30,210 bases of DNA, taken from positions 1 to 30,210 of the forward strand of contig JBGOUP010000006.1 of the NCBI GenBank assembly GCA_041477655.1, read 5' to 3'. This stretch comes from JBGOUP01 sp041477655 (lineage in GTDB: Bacteria; Patescibacteriota; UBA1384; 2-12-FULL-50-11). Made by a program: the position numbers and the translations under genes. The notes beneath the pieces were generated by a model that ran no database searches, was not told where the DNA came from, and was given only the letters and a program-made list of their open reading frames with translations. How positions within the stretch are numbered: the stretch's first letter is position 1; each line of letters begins with the position of its first letter. Shown piece after piece: positions 15,424-23,179 of the stretch.

Positions 15424-15926
15424 TGAAAAGGGCAGTTCTCATAGCGAGTATCCTTCTCTTACTCTTGGCAAGTTGGTTCGGCTACCATTCTTGGCACAAT
15501 CGCAAAACCACCGCATTGATCAGTTTAGAGACTCCAAAATCAGCCGAACAAAATCAAACCATCGAAATTCCATTAACCATCTTCGTTCCCTCAAGCGCTA
15601 ACGCCGCCGAGTTTTATTTTTCTTTTCCCAAAGACTTGATAGAAATCACCGATATAAAGAAAGATGGGTCGATATTTCAGCTCTGGGTTAAAGATTCACC
15701 CTCTTTTGACAATAACGCTGGCACAATCTATCTGGCCGGTGGCTCGCCTACACCAGGTTTTAGCGGCGGTAATTTACACATTGGCACGATCGTGGTTAAA
15801 GCAAAGGCACCCGGACGGGTTCAAATTCAGCTTAATACTGCCAAAAGCCGAATCCTGGCTAATGACGGCTTGGGCACCCTTATTCCTTCAACCTACCAAA
15901 CAGTTACTATGAGTATACAGCCATGA
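15423..15926 (+). CDS. single cohesin-domain protein with N-terminal membrane anchor
   Basis: The 167-aa protein has an N-terminal hydrophobic helix (about residues 4-20, AVLIASILLLLLASWFGY) and one cohesin domain (about 32-165). The domain shows the locus's shared cohesin pattern: IEIPLTIFVPSSANAAEFYFSFP, a (S)IF.LW segment, GGSPTPGFSG, and ILANDGLGT near the last strands. There is no cleavage motif, so it is probably held in the membrane with the cohesin outside. It is translationally coupled on both sides (TAATG with the dockerin gene, ATGA with the next cohesin gene). It is the likely minimal receptor for the neighbouring dockerin protein; binding is inferred from family biology. Confidence 0.8.
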   Translation: MKRAVLIASILLLLLASWFGYHSWHNRKTTALISLETPKSAEQNQTIEIPLTIFVPSSANAAEFYFSFPKDLIEITDIKKDGSIFQLWVKDSPSFDNNAGTIYLAGGSPTPGFSGGNLHIGTIVVKAKAPGRVQIQLNTAKSRILANDGLGTLIPSTYQTVTMSIQP

Positions 15927-17608
15927 GATTCATTCGGAGTTCTTTAGCATATCTAACCATCGCCGCATTGTTACTGGTAATAGCACCAACCATTGGCCAC
16001 GCCGGTGGAGCCGGGCTGGCGGTTTCGCCGGGTTTGGTTAAAACCAACGCCGGTCAATCATTTAGCGTGACCATCCAGGTCAACGCCAATGAGGCAATTA
16101 ACGCCGCCAGTGGCACCGTTTCATTCCCGGACAATATTTTAAGTGCCACCTCCATCTCCCAGGGCGGATCCATCTTCACTCTCTGGACGGTCAGTCCAAC
16201 CGTGGCTGGCAATACCATACCTTTTGGCGGTGGCCTAGCCAGTCCCGGATTTAGCGGCAGCGGTAAACTTTTTACCATCAATTTTAAAGCCAAGGGCAAT
16301 GGCAGCGGCACAATAAGTATTTCTGGTGGTCAAGTATTGGCCAACGACGGGCACGGAACTAATGTCTATACCGGTGCTTCCAGCTCCAGTATCACCGTTG
16401 CCCCAAACCTAAGCGGCGCCACTATCAGCTCATCGAGTCACCCCGACCAAAACAAATGGTACAAGGGACGTAACGTCAGCCTGTCTTGGTCTAAACCCTC
16501 TGGGGTTGCGAGCTTTAATTACACTTTTGGCAAATCTGGCAGTACCCCGCTTAAATCTGGCAGTACCAGTAGTAATAGTTTGTCTATTAGTGATGTTGCC
16601 GATGGTAGCTGGACATTCTCGCTAACCGCCATTTTCTCTGGCGATCAGAAACAGAGTTCTTTTCGGGTTCAAATCGATAATGTCGCTCCGGAAAAGTTTG
16701 ATGTCAAAGTTACTCAAGCAAGTAGCACCGACCCATTCCCGGTCTTAACTTATGAGGCGACTGACGCTTTGTCAGGGATCGATCACTACGAAATTACCGT
16801 CGATAAAGATGATCCGATCTCAACTAGCGAAAAAACCCTCAAGCTGCCCAAACAGCGGCCAGGCAAACATCATGTGACAGTTAAGGCCGTTGATAAAGCT
16901 GGCAATAGTACTGAGGCCACCGCCGAATTCACCCTTGAGGGTTTCCCCGGCCCAGTCATTACCGACATCTCCCGATTCGTGGCCGTCTTACAGCCCGTCC
17001 AGTTAACTGGAACTGCCCTGTATGGCACGACCATTCATTTGTTCGTCGATGATAAGCAAGCGGCTGAGTTTACTGTTAAGGAGAACTTGAGCGACCACCA
17101 ACGTCAGACTGCCGATAGAGACTTAAAAGACGATCAAAATGTTGAGTGGTCATATTATTACAAAGGCTCACTCTTACCCGGCAAACACTCCTTTTATGCC
17201 ATCCAGATTAAGGCCGATACCTCTGAGAGTAATCCATCAAACACGGTCTCCTCGACTGTCCTGTGGTCGTCAATTAGTCTTTTTGGCATTATTATTCCCT
17301 TGGCCATAGTCAGCTTGGTCTTGGTGGTCATCGTCTTCTTCCTGATTATCTTCTTCCTGGCACTGCTCCGTCGTCGCCGCCGCGATAAACAAGGCTCGGC
17401 TCCAGCGGGAGACGGCGGCAAGGCAGTTAAGAAAAAGATCAGTCAGAAGCTTGGCGAATTGGAAAAAGACATTAGTAAAAATCTTAGCCAGCTTGAGGAC
17501 AAACCCAAAAATCTACGCAGCCAGATCATAAGCGATATTGAGGCCACCAAGCGAGAGTTAGAGGGCAAAGCCAAGTCAGACGAAGACAAACCCGAAGATA
17601 AGAAATAG
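15923..17608 (+). CDS. cohesin plus Ig-like membrane protein with charged cytoplasmic tail
   Basis: The 561-aa protein is laid out as signal peptide (to about residue 27, GHAGG), cohesin (about 30-155, with GGSIFTLW, GGLASPGFSG and VLANDGHGT), two or three Ig-like domains (HPDQNKWYKGRNVSLSWSKP; VAPEKFDVKV...DALSGIDHYEITVD; a domain ending LLPGKHSFYAIQIKAD), a transmembrane helix (about 448-478, IIIPLAIVSLVLVVIVFFLIIFFLALL) and a ~80-residue Lys/Glu/Asp-rich cytoplasmic tail (KISQKLGELEKDISKNLSQLEDK), probably coiled coil. The tail could tie the outer scaffold to a cytoplasmic partner. It overlaps the previous gene as ATGA. It is a paralogue of the 17682 protein. Confidence 0.85.
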   Translation: MRFIRSSLAYLTIAALLLVIAPTIGHAGGAGLAVSPGLVKTNAGQSFSVTIQVNANEAINAASGTVSFPDNILSATSISQGGSIFTLWTVSPTVAGNTIPFGGGLASPGFSGSGKLFTINFKAKGNGSGTISISGGQVLANDGHGTNVYTGASSSSITVAPNLSGATISSSSHPDQNKWYKGRNVSLSWSKPSGVASFNYTFGKSGSTPLKSGSTSSNSLSISDVADGSWTFSLTAIFSGDQKQSSFRVQIDNVAPEKFDVKVTQASSTDPFPVLTYEATDALSGIDHYEITVDKDDPISTSEKTLKLPKQRPGKHHVTVKAVDKAGNSTEATAEFTLEGFPGPVITDISRFVAVLQPVQLTGTALYGTTIHLFVDDKQAAEFTVKENLSDHQRQTADRDLKDDQNVEWSYYYKGSLLPGKHSFYAIQIKADTSESNPSNTVSSTVLWSSISLFGIIIPLAIVSLVLVVIVFFLIIFFLALLRRRRRDKQGSAPAGDGGKAVKKKISQKLGELEKDISKNLSQLEDKPKNLRSQIISDIEATKRELEGKAKSDEDKPEDKK

Positions 17609-17681
17609 CAACAGGTTTGATACCACAAATTGCGGGCAAGAAAGCTCTGTTGTGATACGCTGAATATGAGGAGGGAGCAGT

Positions 17682-19136
17682 GTGAAAATAGCTAGAAGTC
17701 TGGCAAGTCTTTGCCTAGCCATCTTTGGATTGGCCTCTTTTGTGGTAAGTCCCTCTCCGGTGAGGGCGGCGGGAGCCAGCTTTAGTTTTTCGCCCGCTCA
17801 AGGTCAGTATATTGTTGATAGCACCTTCGAGGTGTCAATCTTAGTTAACACCAATAATAATTCTATCAATGCCGTTGAAGCCTATATCAACTTCCCGGCC
17901 GATAAACTTCAGGTGGTTAACCCGACAGTCAGTAAATCTTTCATCTCTATTTGGATCGCCGGTCCAAGTTATTCCAACACCGAGGGTAAAATTTCCTTTC
18001 AGGGCGGCTTGCCAAGTCCGGGCATAACCACCTCGGCCGGAGTGGTTAGTACGGTTCAATTTCGAGCCAAGGCCTCTGGCACCGCCACATTATCTTTCGG
18101 TGAAAATTCTAAGATACTAGCCAACGACGGTAATGGCACTAATATCTTAACTTCCAAATCTGTGGCCAGTTACGATATAAAATTAGCCCCGCCCGGTGGT
18201 CCGGTGGTTAGCTCGCCCACCCATGACGATCAGAACAAATGGTACGCCAACAAAAATGTTACCATGAATTGGTCCGGGCCCGATGGCGCTACTGCCTATT
18301 CTTATGTCTTCGACGATAACCCTAGTACCGTTCCACCAGATCAGGTTAGTACATCTGATCATACCTTGGGCAAAACCATCGGTGGCGACGGTCAGTGGTA
18401 TTTCCACATCAAAGCCAAAAACAAAGAGAGTTGGGGCGGCACTACCAATTATTCATTGAAAATAGATGCCACCGCGCCAGCAACCTTTTCGCCAAAGCTT
18501 GATCGAACCACCGTTAGTGCCGACAATCGAGGCATAGCAACTTTTACTACTACTGATGCCACTAGCGGGCTCAACCACTACGAAGTTAAAGTCATCGATG
18601 CCCAATCGGGCGACACCACCGGATTCTTCACCGAACAGCAAAGTCCCTACCAACTGCCAACACTAGCTGTCGGCAAATACAAGCTAGTAGTCAGGGCGAT
18701 TGATAATGCTGGCAATCAGACCGATGGTCTAACAGATTTTTCTAGTGGTTCAGCGGGAGCTTTCAACCAAAGAGCACTGTTTTCCAACCCATTGGTCAAT
18801 AACATTATTATTAGCTTTCTTTTCTTGATTCTGGCTATCATCGGGTTAATTTTCTGGAGACGTCGATCAAGACAGAGACGAATGCTGGGGATTTATAATG
18901 ATCTACAAATGCTCAAACAAACTGTTGTCCAAAAACAAATGGAGTTACAACAACTGCTTGGCCTGGAGGTCCAATCAAGGCAACAGATGCGTAGTCTTGC
19001 CCAGCCACAAGAACCACTGCCAACAGTTCAGCCACTAGCCCAGAACCTTCAGCCCGGGCAAATGAGCCCCGCTCAAGAATTCCAGGCTGGCTCCGCCGCC
19101 AGTGGAAACGAAACTCATCCTGTTGGTCAAGCCTAG
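17682..19136 (+). CDS. cohesin plus Ig-like membrane protein with coiled-coil tail
   Basis: The start is GTG 17682, after a strong SD (GAGGAGGG) and within a 73-nt gap, so it may have its own promoter (TGATACGCT extended -10 near 17653-17661). The 484-aa protein has a signal peptide (to about residue 30, VRAAG), cohesin (about 31-165, with GGLPSPGI and ILANDGNGTN), Ig-like domains (HDDQNKWYANKNVTMNWSGP; ATSGLNHYEVKVID), a transmembrane helix (about 370-387, IIISFLFLILAIIGLIFW) and a cytoplasmic Gln-rich coiled coil (DLQMLKQTVVQKQMELQQLL). The domain order matches the 15923 protein. The last 34 codons overlap the end of pgk on the opposite strand (19035-19136), so its C-terminal tail shares DNA with PGK's conserved C-terminus. 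Confidence 0.85.
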   Translation: MKIARSLASLCLAIFGLASFVVSPSPVRAAGASFSFSPAQGQYIVDSTFEVSILVNTNNNSINAVEAYINFPADKLQVVNPTVSKSFISIWIAGPSYSNTEGKISFQGGLPSPGITTSAGVVSTVQFRAKASGTATLSFGENSKILANDGNGTNILTSKSVASYDIKLAPPGGPVVSSPTHDDQNKWYANKNVTMNWSGPDGATAYSYVFDDNPSTVPPDQVSTSDHTLGKTIGGDGQWYFHIKAKNKESWGGTTNYSLKIDATAPATFSPKLDRTTVSADNRGIATFTTTDATSGLNHYEVKVIDAQSGDTTGFFTEQQSPYQLPTLAVGKYKLVVRAIDNAGNQTDGLTDFSSGSAGAFNQRALFSNPLVNNIIISFLFLILAIIGLIFWRRRSRQRRMLGIYNDLQMLKQTVVQKQMELQQLLGLEVQSRQQMRSLAQPQEPLPTVQPLAQNLQPGQMSPAQEFQAGSAASGNETHPVGQA

Positions 19137-20150
19137 CTTATCCACTAATTCGATAGTATTGCCGCCACCAACGACGGTTGTCGCTTTAAGATCGGCCATA
19201 GTTTTGGCCATGGCCACCGACCCACGGGCATAATCCTTGTCCTCAATTAACCCGACCGGCCCGCTCCAAAAAACGGTGCAGGCTTTGTCTAAATGAGACC
19301 GGAATAGTTCGACGGTTTTTGGGCCGATATCTAATATCTTGTCTTGGTGCCAAAGGTAGTCCAAAGGCAGGACGATTCTGCCTTTCCCCTGGTGAAGAAT
19401 CCGCTTGGCAGCTGATATTTGGTCGGAATCAACCAAGGAACGCTTGACACTCGCCCCTTCGGCGGCAAGGAAAGTATTGGCCACTCCGCCGCCGACCAGT
19501 AGCCAGTCGACGTGATCGAGTAACTTCCTCATAACCGGTAGCTTGTCAGCGATTTTTGCCCCGCCGATGATGGCCACATATGGTTTAGCCGGATGACGCA
19601 TCAGCTCCGATAAAACCTTGACCTCTTTTTCCATAAGTAGGCCGGCGTAGCTAGGCAGAAACTCGGTAATAGCCACAATTGAGGCAGATTGGCGGTGACT
19701 GACACTAAAGGCGTCGTTGACATAGATTTCGCCGTAATTTGCCAACCGGCGAGCAAATGTCCGAGAGTTTTTATCCTCCCCTGGATCAAATCGTAAGTTT
19801 TCTAAGCCCAACAGCTGCCCTTGGTGTAAGCCTTCTATAGCTGTCGTTGTTGAATCGCTAAAGATTTTAGGGGCGAATAGGATAGGCTGATGGATAAGTC
19901 CAGCCAAATGATCAAAGATCGGCCGCAGGGATAGCCGGCTATCGGTCTTGCCGCCTGGACGGCCCAAGTGAGACATAAGTACAACCCTCGCCCGACGGTT
20001 TAACAGATAGTGGATAGTCGGCAGAACGGCCCGAAGGCGAAAGTCATCGGTTATGCGACCGCCTTTATCGGCAGTTGATAGGGGTACGTTGGCGTCAATT
20101 CTGACTAATATCCGTTTATCGGTAACTGAAATATCCTCGAGCGTTTTCAT
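19035..20150 (-). CDS. pgk: phosphoglycerate kinase
   Basis: PGK transfers phosphate between 1,3-bisphosphoglycerate and ADP, the first ATP-yielding step of lower glycolysis. Visible landmarks are VRIDANVPL (about 16-24), SHLGRPGG, the YVNDAFSVSHRQSAS substrate-binding stretch, IIGGAKIADKL (nucleotide/hinge region), WSGPVG and the closing VGGGNT ... STGGGASLEFLSG. At 371 aa it is compact (usual length about 390-400) but complete. TGATATGCT (extended -10) lies 8 nt before ATG 20150, so the mRNA is probably leaderless. The 3' end overlaps the cohesin gene 17682-19136 by 102 bp in antisense. It belongs with pfkB and tpiA further upstream on this strand. Confidence 0.95.
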   Translation of the reverse strand: MKTLEDISVTDKRILVRIDANVPLSTADKGGRITDDFRLRAVLPTIHYLLNRRARVVLMSHLGRPGGKTDSRLSLRPIFDHLAGLIHQPILFAPKIFSDSTTTAIEGLHQGQLLGLENLRFDPGEDKNSRTFARRLANYGEIYVNDAFSVSHRQSASIVAITEFLPSYAGLLMEKEVKVLSELMRHPAKPYVAIIGGAKIADKLPVMRKLLDHVDWLLVGGGVANTFLAAEGASVKRSLVDSDQISAAKRILHQGKGRIVLPLDYLWHQDKILDIGPKTVELFRSHLDKACTVFWSGPVGLIEDKDYARGSVAMAKTMADLKATTVVGGGNTIELVDKLGLTNRMSFVSTGGGASLEFLSGAHLPGLKVLG

Positions 20151-20158
20151 CTATCCCT

Positions 20159-20212
20159 AGCATATCACGCCCTTGGCCCGAAGCTGACAAGAATGTTTTG
20201 AATCGTTACAAT
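20159..20212. promoter_or_regulatory. overlapping divergent promoters of pgk and the 20241 membrane protein
   Basis: On the plus strand CTGACA (20184-20189), a 17-bp spacer and TACAAT (20207-20212) point to the membrane-protein gene. On the minus strand TGA-TATGCT (20167-20159), with a possible TTGTCA (20190-20185, 20-bp spacer), points to pgk. The two -35 boxes lie on the same TGACA/TGTCA bases, so the genes probably compete for polymerase. Confidence 0.6.
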
Positions 20213-20240
20213 TAATAGACACGATGAGGGAAGAACCATA

Positions 20241-21209
20241 ATTAAGACCTTGGTCAGTTTCGTCCTGATTGCCATCTTGTTTGTCAGCTCGCTGATATTG
20301 CTGACAATGCGGTTGGAGAATCCAGGCGTGGTTGTCGGCTCTGCCAGAAGCGCCGATTTATATGGCAGGCTATTGGCTCACCTTGACACGATCATCCCTG
20401 ATGGCTACACCGATACCACCTCGCTGGACAAAAAACAGCTGGCCGAGGCGGTTCAGGCCAGTGTCAGTAGCGATCATTTCTATGGTTTCTTAGAAAGCGT
20501 CCTTAAAGCCTATCTGCCCTACATCACCGGTCAATCAGCCAACCTTAATTTTTCTTACGACCTGACCGATCTTAAAGGCAAGTTTGGCGACCAGGTTGTG
20601 GCCAAACAGTTAGTTGCCTACAGCAATTTACCCACCTGTCAGTCCAAACAATTAGGTACCTGGTCTATCGCCAACGGTCTGCCGGATTGCCGACTATCTG
20701 AAAGTACCAACAACACCAGCGATATCGAGCGCTCTTTAGTTGGGCAAAAGGACGGTTATCTTAAAGATCTGCCCGACCATATTAATATAAGCCAGCCTGG
20801 CTCGGGAGTTGAACATGCCCGTTCCATTGTTACCCCTGTTCAGCAGAAGGCCCAACTGATGCTGATTGCTAGTCTAGTCTTGGTGGGGGTATTTATGCTC
20901 CTATTTAGGCGCGGGTCGCTATTAAGCCTGGCCATCATCTGCCTAATTGTTGGCCTGATCGAGATTGGCTTTAGCTTAGTTGGCTGGGGAATACTGGAGA
21001 AGGCGGCCAACGAGCTGGTTGTTTCTAAAACCAGTCAAGCCTTGGTCCCAGCGCTCAGCGCTGTTAGCCAAACGCTTCTAGATATTCTCAAGACAACCTT
21101 GGGTAATATCAGTATCGGTTTTCTGGTGGCCGGAGCCCTATTTTTACTTTTGGCAATATTGTTTCGTTCTCCCAAGAAACCGGCCGAAAAACTAACTCCA
21201 GCTACCTAG
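20241..21209 (+). CDS. uncharacterised membrane protein, N-terminal anchor plus C-terminal membrane segments
   Basis: I do not recognise this family. The protein (about 320 aa) has an N-terminal hydrophobic helix (LVSFVLIAILFVSSLILLTM), a ~190-residue soluble extracytoplasmic part with two Cys (CQSK, DCRL), and three C-terminal membrane segments (about LMLIASLVLVGVFMLLF, LAIICLIVGLIEIGFSLVGWG and ISIGFLVAGALFLLLAILF) separated by a helical loop. No ATG start is available: TTG 20250 is too far (18 nt) from the AGGGA SD, while ATT 20241 (peptide IKTLVSFV) is well spaced, so a rare ATT start is proposed. Its TAG shares the palindrome CTAG (21206-21209) with the stop of the convergent oxidoreductase gene. 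Confidence 0.7.
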   Translation: MKTLVSFVLIAILFVSSLILLTMRLENPGVVVGSARSADLYGRLLAHLDTIIPDGYTDTTSLDKKQLAEAVQASVSSDHFYGFLESVLKAYLPYITGQSANLNFSYDLTDLKGKFGDQVVAKQLVAYSNLPTCQSKQLGTWSIANGLPDCRLSESTNNTSDIERSLVGQKDGYLKDLPDHINISQPGSGVEHARSIVTPVQQKAQLMLIASLVLVGVFMLLFRRGSLLSLAIICLIVGLIEIGFSLVGWGILEKAANELVVSKTSQALVPALSAVSQTLLDILKTTLGNISIGFLVAGALFLLLAILFRSPKKPAEKLTPAT

Positions 21210-22180
21210 CCGAGCCGCTGAATTTTTCGGTAAAAGGCTAAATCGATCTTGGTCAGCGAGCCGATCTGCCAGCCAGAACTTTTGGCCATACGACCAAACC
21301 GCAAAAACCTATCTGACCCTTTGAGCAGGCAGGCGCTTTTGGGCCATTCCAGGACCCGAAGTTGGCGATGATCAAGCTTTCTCTCAAGATTGGCGACAAT
21401 TTGTTTGGCTAATGTCAGCTGAACTCGAAGCAGGTTCTGCGCCTCGGTAGCATCGGAATCAAGTATAAAAACCTGGGGATGATTATCCAAACTCCCCCAC
21501 TGGTTAGTAATGGCTCGACCACTTTTGTCCAAGTGAAGGCCGTGAATAGCTTGGTTATTAACTGGCGACGTTGGGCATGCGAGCGAGAAGCCAGCCGAAA
21601 CTTCCCCCGATGAACGAATTTTTAATCCTTCACTCTGCAGAAAAGCTCGTAGTTTGGGCTGATCCGGCGGCTCAATAACCAGGCCAATGTTTAAGCGTAG
21701 CTCAAGTTTCTTAATATCTTCAGACAGAGCCAGCGCCGCTTGATAGCTACTGATATCTGGGCCCAGAATCCTAACTTGAGCGACGGCCTTATGACCAGTT
21801 TTCAATCGGGCCTGAATTTCGTTGACCAGTCTGGCACTGGCCTGGCTAAATGTTTTTAACTGGGCGCTGGTTAAAATTGGCGTCTGATCAATAAAGAGCA
21901 GGTCAAATTCAATCTGCCGATCGGCCGTGATTATCCGCTCTGCCGCTAAATTAATACTTCTGACCGACTCGTGCAAAAATGAGACATTGCCCAGCAATTG
22001 TTTCTTCGAAGGCCAGTTGTTCCGTCCTAGGATCGTGTCTAATTTTGGGTAGTAAACCAGTTCCGGCTCTTCGGAGAGATAACTAACTCTTAAGTGAGTA
22101 TGGCGAGCTAGGTTTTGATCGAGTAGCCAAGCCACTAAAGTTGAAACCGGGGAGTTACCGACAATAACAATATTAATCAT
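21206..22180 (-). CDS. degenerate FAD/NAD(P)-type oxidoreductase (NDH-2-like)
   Basis: The overall pattern is that of a two-dinucleotide-domain flavoprotein. It has an N-terminal beta strand and turn (INIVIVGNSPVSTLVAWLL), a LSEEPELVYYPKLDTIL segment where NDH-2-like enzymes have Y.P, a middle FDLLFID strand, and a C-terminal VFILDSDATEAQNLLRVQLTLAKQIVANL in the place of the usual GD-containing FAD motif. However, the GxGxxG turn is not intact (VGNSPVS) and the second dinucleotide motif is weak, so flavin binding is uncertain and it may be a non-catalytic relative. The ATG at 22180 overlaps the pfkB stop and is preferred over the TTG at 22186. It lies between pgk and pfkB, so a link to redox balance in glycolysis is possible but unproven. 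Confidence 0.6.
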   Translation of the reverse strand: MINIVIVGNSPVSTLVAWLLDQNLARHTHLRVSYLSEEPELVYYPKLDTILGRNNWPSKKQLLGNVSFLHESVRSINLAAERIITADRQIEFDLLFIDQTPILTSAQLKTFSQASARLVNEIQARLKTGHKAVAQVRILGPDISSYQAALALSEDIKKLELRLNIGLVIEPPDQPKLRAFLQSEGLKIRSSGEVSAGFSLACPTSPVNNQAIHGLHLDKSGRAITNQWGSLDNHPQVFILDSDATEAQNLLRVQLTLAKQIVANLERKLDHRQLRVLEWPKSACLLKGSDRFLRFGRMAKSSGWQIGSLTKIDLAFYRKIQRLG

Positions 22181-23156
22181 GGCCAATTTGTCGGATTTTT
22201 ACTGATTGGCCATCCTTCTCGGCTATTTGGGCGTCTAAGAGCCCGGCTTGAGCGCCGATGGCTACGACCACCGATCCAGAGTTAGCCGTGGCGAACTGGA
22301 GCGCCTTACGGAGCCGGTCGTCCTGATTTAGGTTTTTGCTTAACAGGTAGCCTCCCAAAAATCCGCTGGTAAAAGCATCGCCGGCACCGGTGGCATCAAC
22401 CAGATTACCCTTATCAACCAAGGCTTGGGCGGACAAGACTTGGTTATTGGCCGCCACATAAGCTCCAGACTCGCCGCAAGTTAAACAGGCGATTTCTGGA
22501 CCGAGCCTCTTTAGGGCAGACACTAGTTGCTCCGGCAAAACCGACCGGTCTAGCCGAGTTAAGGCCAGAGCTTCGGCTTTGTTAATAAATAGGATAGTTG
22601 CCTGCCTAAGCAAAGATAAAAAGCCACGTGATCTTGCGCAGATGGCATCCATTGACGGATTGAGGCTTAAGCCGACTGATTTTTGTCTTTGACTGGAGAG
22701 CTCTAAACAAAACTCCTCGCATTCACCGTGAATCGGTCCTAAATGAAGCCAGTTGTGTTTCGGCCAGTCAACCTCCAGCAGTTCCAAGCTCGAAGGACCG
22801 CCAGTGATAATCGTCCGTTCGCCAGCCACCCGAAGAATAGTCGAAATAGCCGAAGGCTGGTCATACTCAACTAGGCTTAAATCGAGGTTGTGATCCTCTA
22901 GTTGGCTACGTAAAAATGCGCCAATACCGTCACGGCTTACGGCTGTTCTAAACCAGGTAGTCAGACCCAATTTCTTCAAACCAACGGCCACGTTAGCCCC
23001 CGAGCCGCCGAGCATAAAATCGTGACGTGTAGCCAAGAGTTTGTCGCCAAAGGGCAGTTCTATTTGCGAGCGCTCAAGATAGCGGTGCAAGAAAAGCTTG
23101 GGTAGCTCAAAATTGACATCCAGAACCGTCCCCCCAAGCACAGCCACAGAATCCAT
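22173..23156 (-). CDS. PfkB/ribokinase-family carbohydrate kinase
   Basis: The 327-aa protein carries both PfkB signatures: GGSGANVAVGLKKLG (about residues 51-65, sugar binding) and DATGAGDAFTSGF (about 259-271), which holds the anion hole and the catalytic Asp of GAGD. The substrate cannot be read from sequence (ribose, fructose-6-phosphate, tagatose-6-phosphate, adenosine and others are possible). An SD (AAGGG) 7 nt upstream supports ATG 23156. It sits 23 bp downstream of tpiA and overlaps the oxidoreductase gene, so it is co-transcribed with glycolytic genes. Many CPR genomes lack a recognisable PfkA-type phosphofructokinase, so this enzyme is a candidate to fill that step; this is inference. 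Confidence 0.88.
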   Translation of the reverse strand: MDSVAVLGGTVLDVNFELPKLFLHRYLERSQIELPFGDKLLATRHDFMLGGSGANVAVGLKKLGLTTWFRTAVSRDGIGAFLRSQLEDHNLDLSLVEYDQPSAISTILRVAGERTIITGGPSSLELLEVDWPKHNWLHLGPIHGECEEFCLELSSQRQKSVGLSLNPSMDAICARSRGFLSLLRQATILFINKAEALALTRLDRSVLPEQLVSALKRLGPEIACLTCGESGAYVAANNQVLSAQALVDKGNLVDATGAGDAFTSGFLGGYLLSKNLNQDDRLRKALQFATANSGSVVVAIGAQAGLLDAQIAEKDGQSVKIRQIGHD

Positions 23157-23179
23157 TCAACACCCTTGGCAAACGCAAC

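Noticed and set aside
14602..17608. Cellulosome (cellulose-degrading complex)
   Set aside because: Dockerin and cohesins are present but no glycoside hydrolase or carbohydrate-binding module is seen, and two of the cohesin proteins are membrane proteins with cytoplasmic tails.
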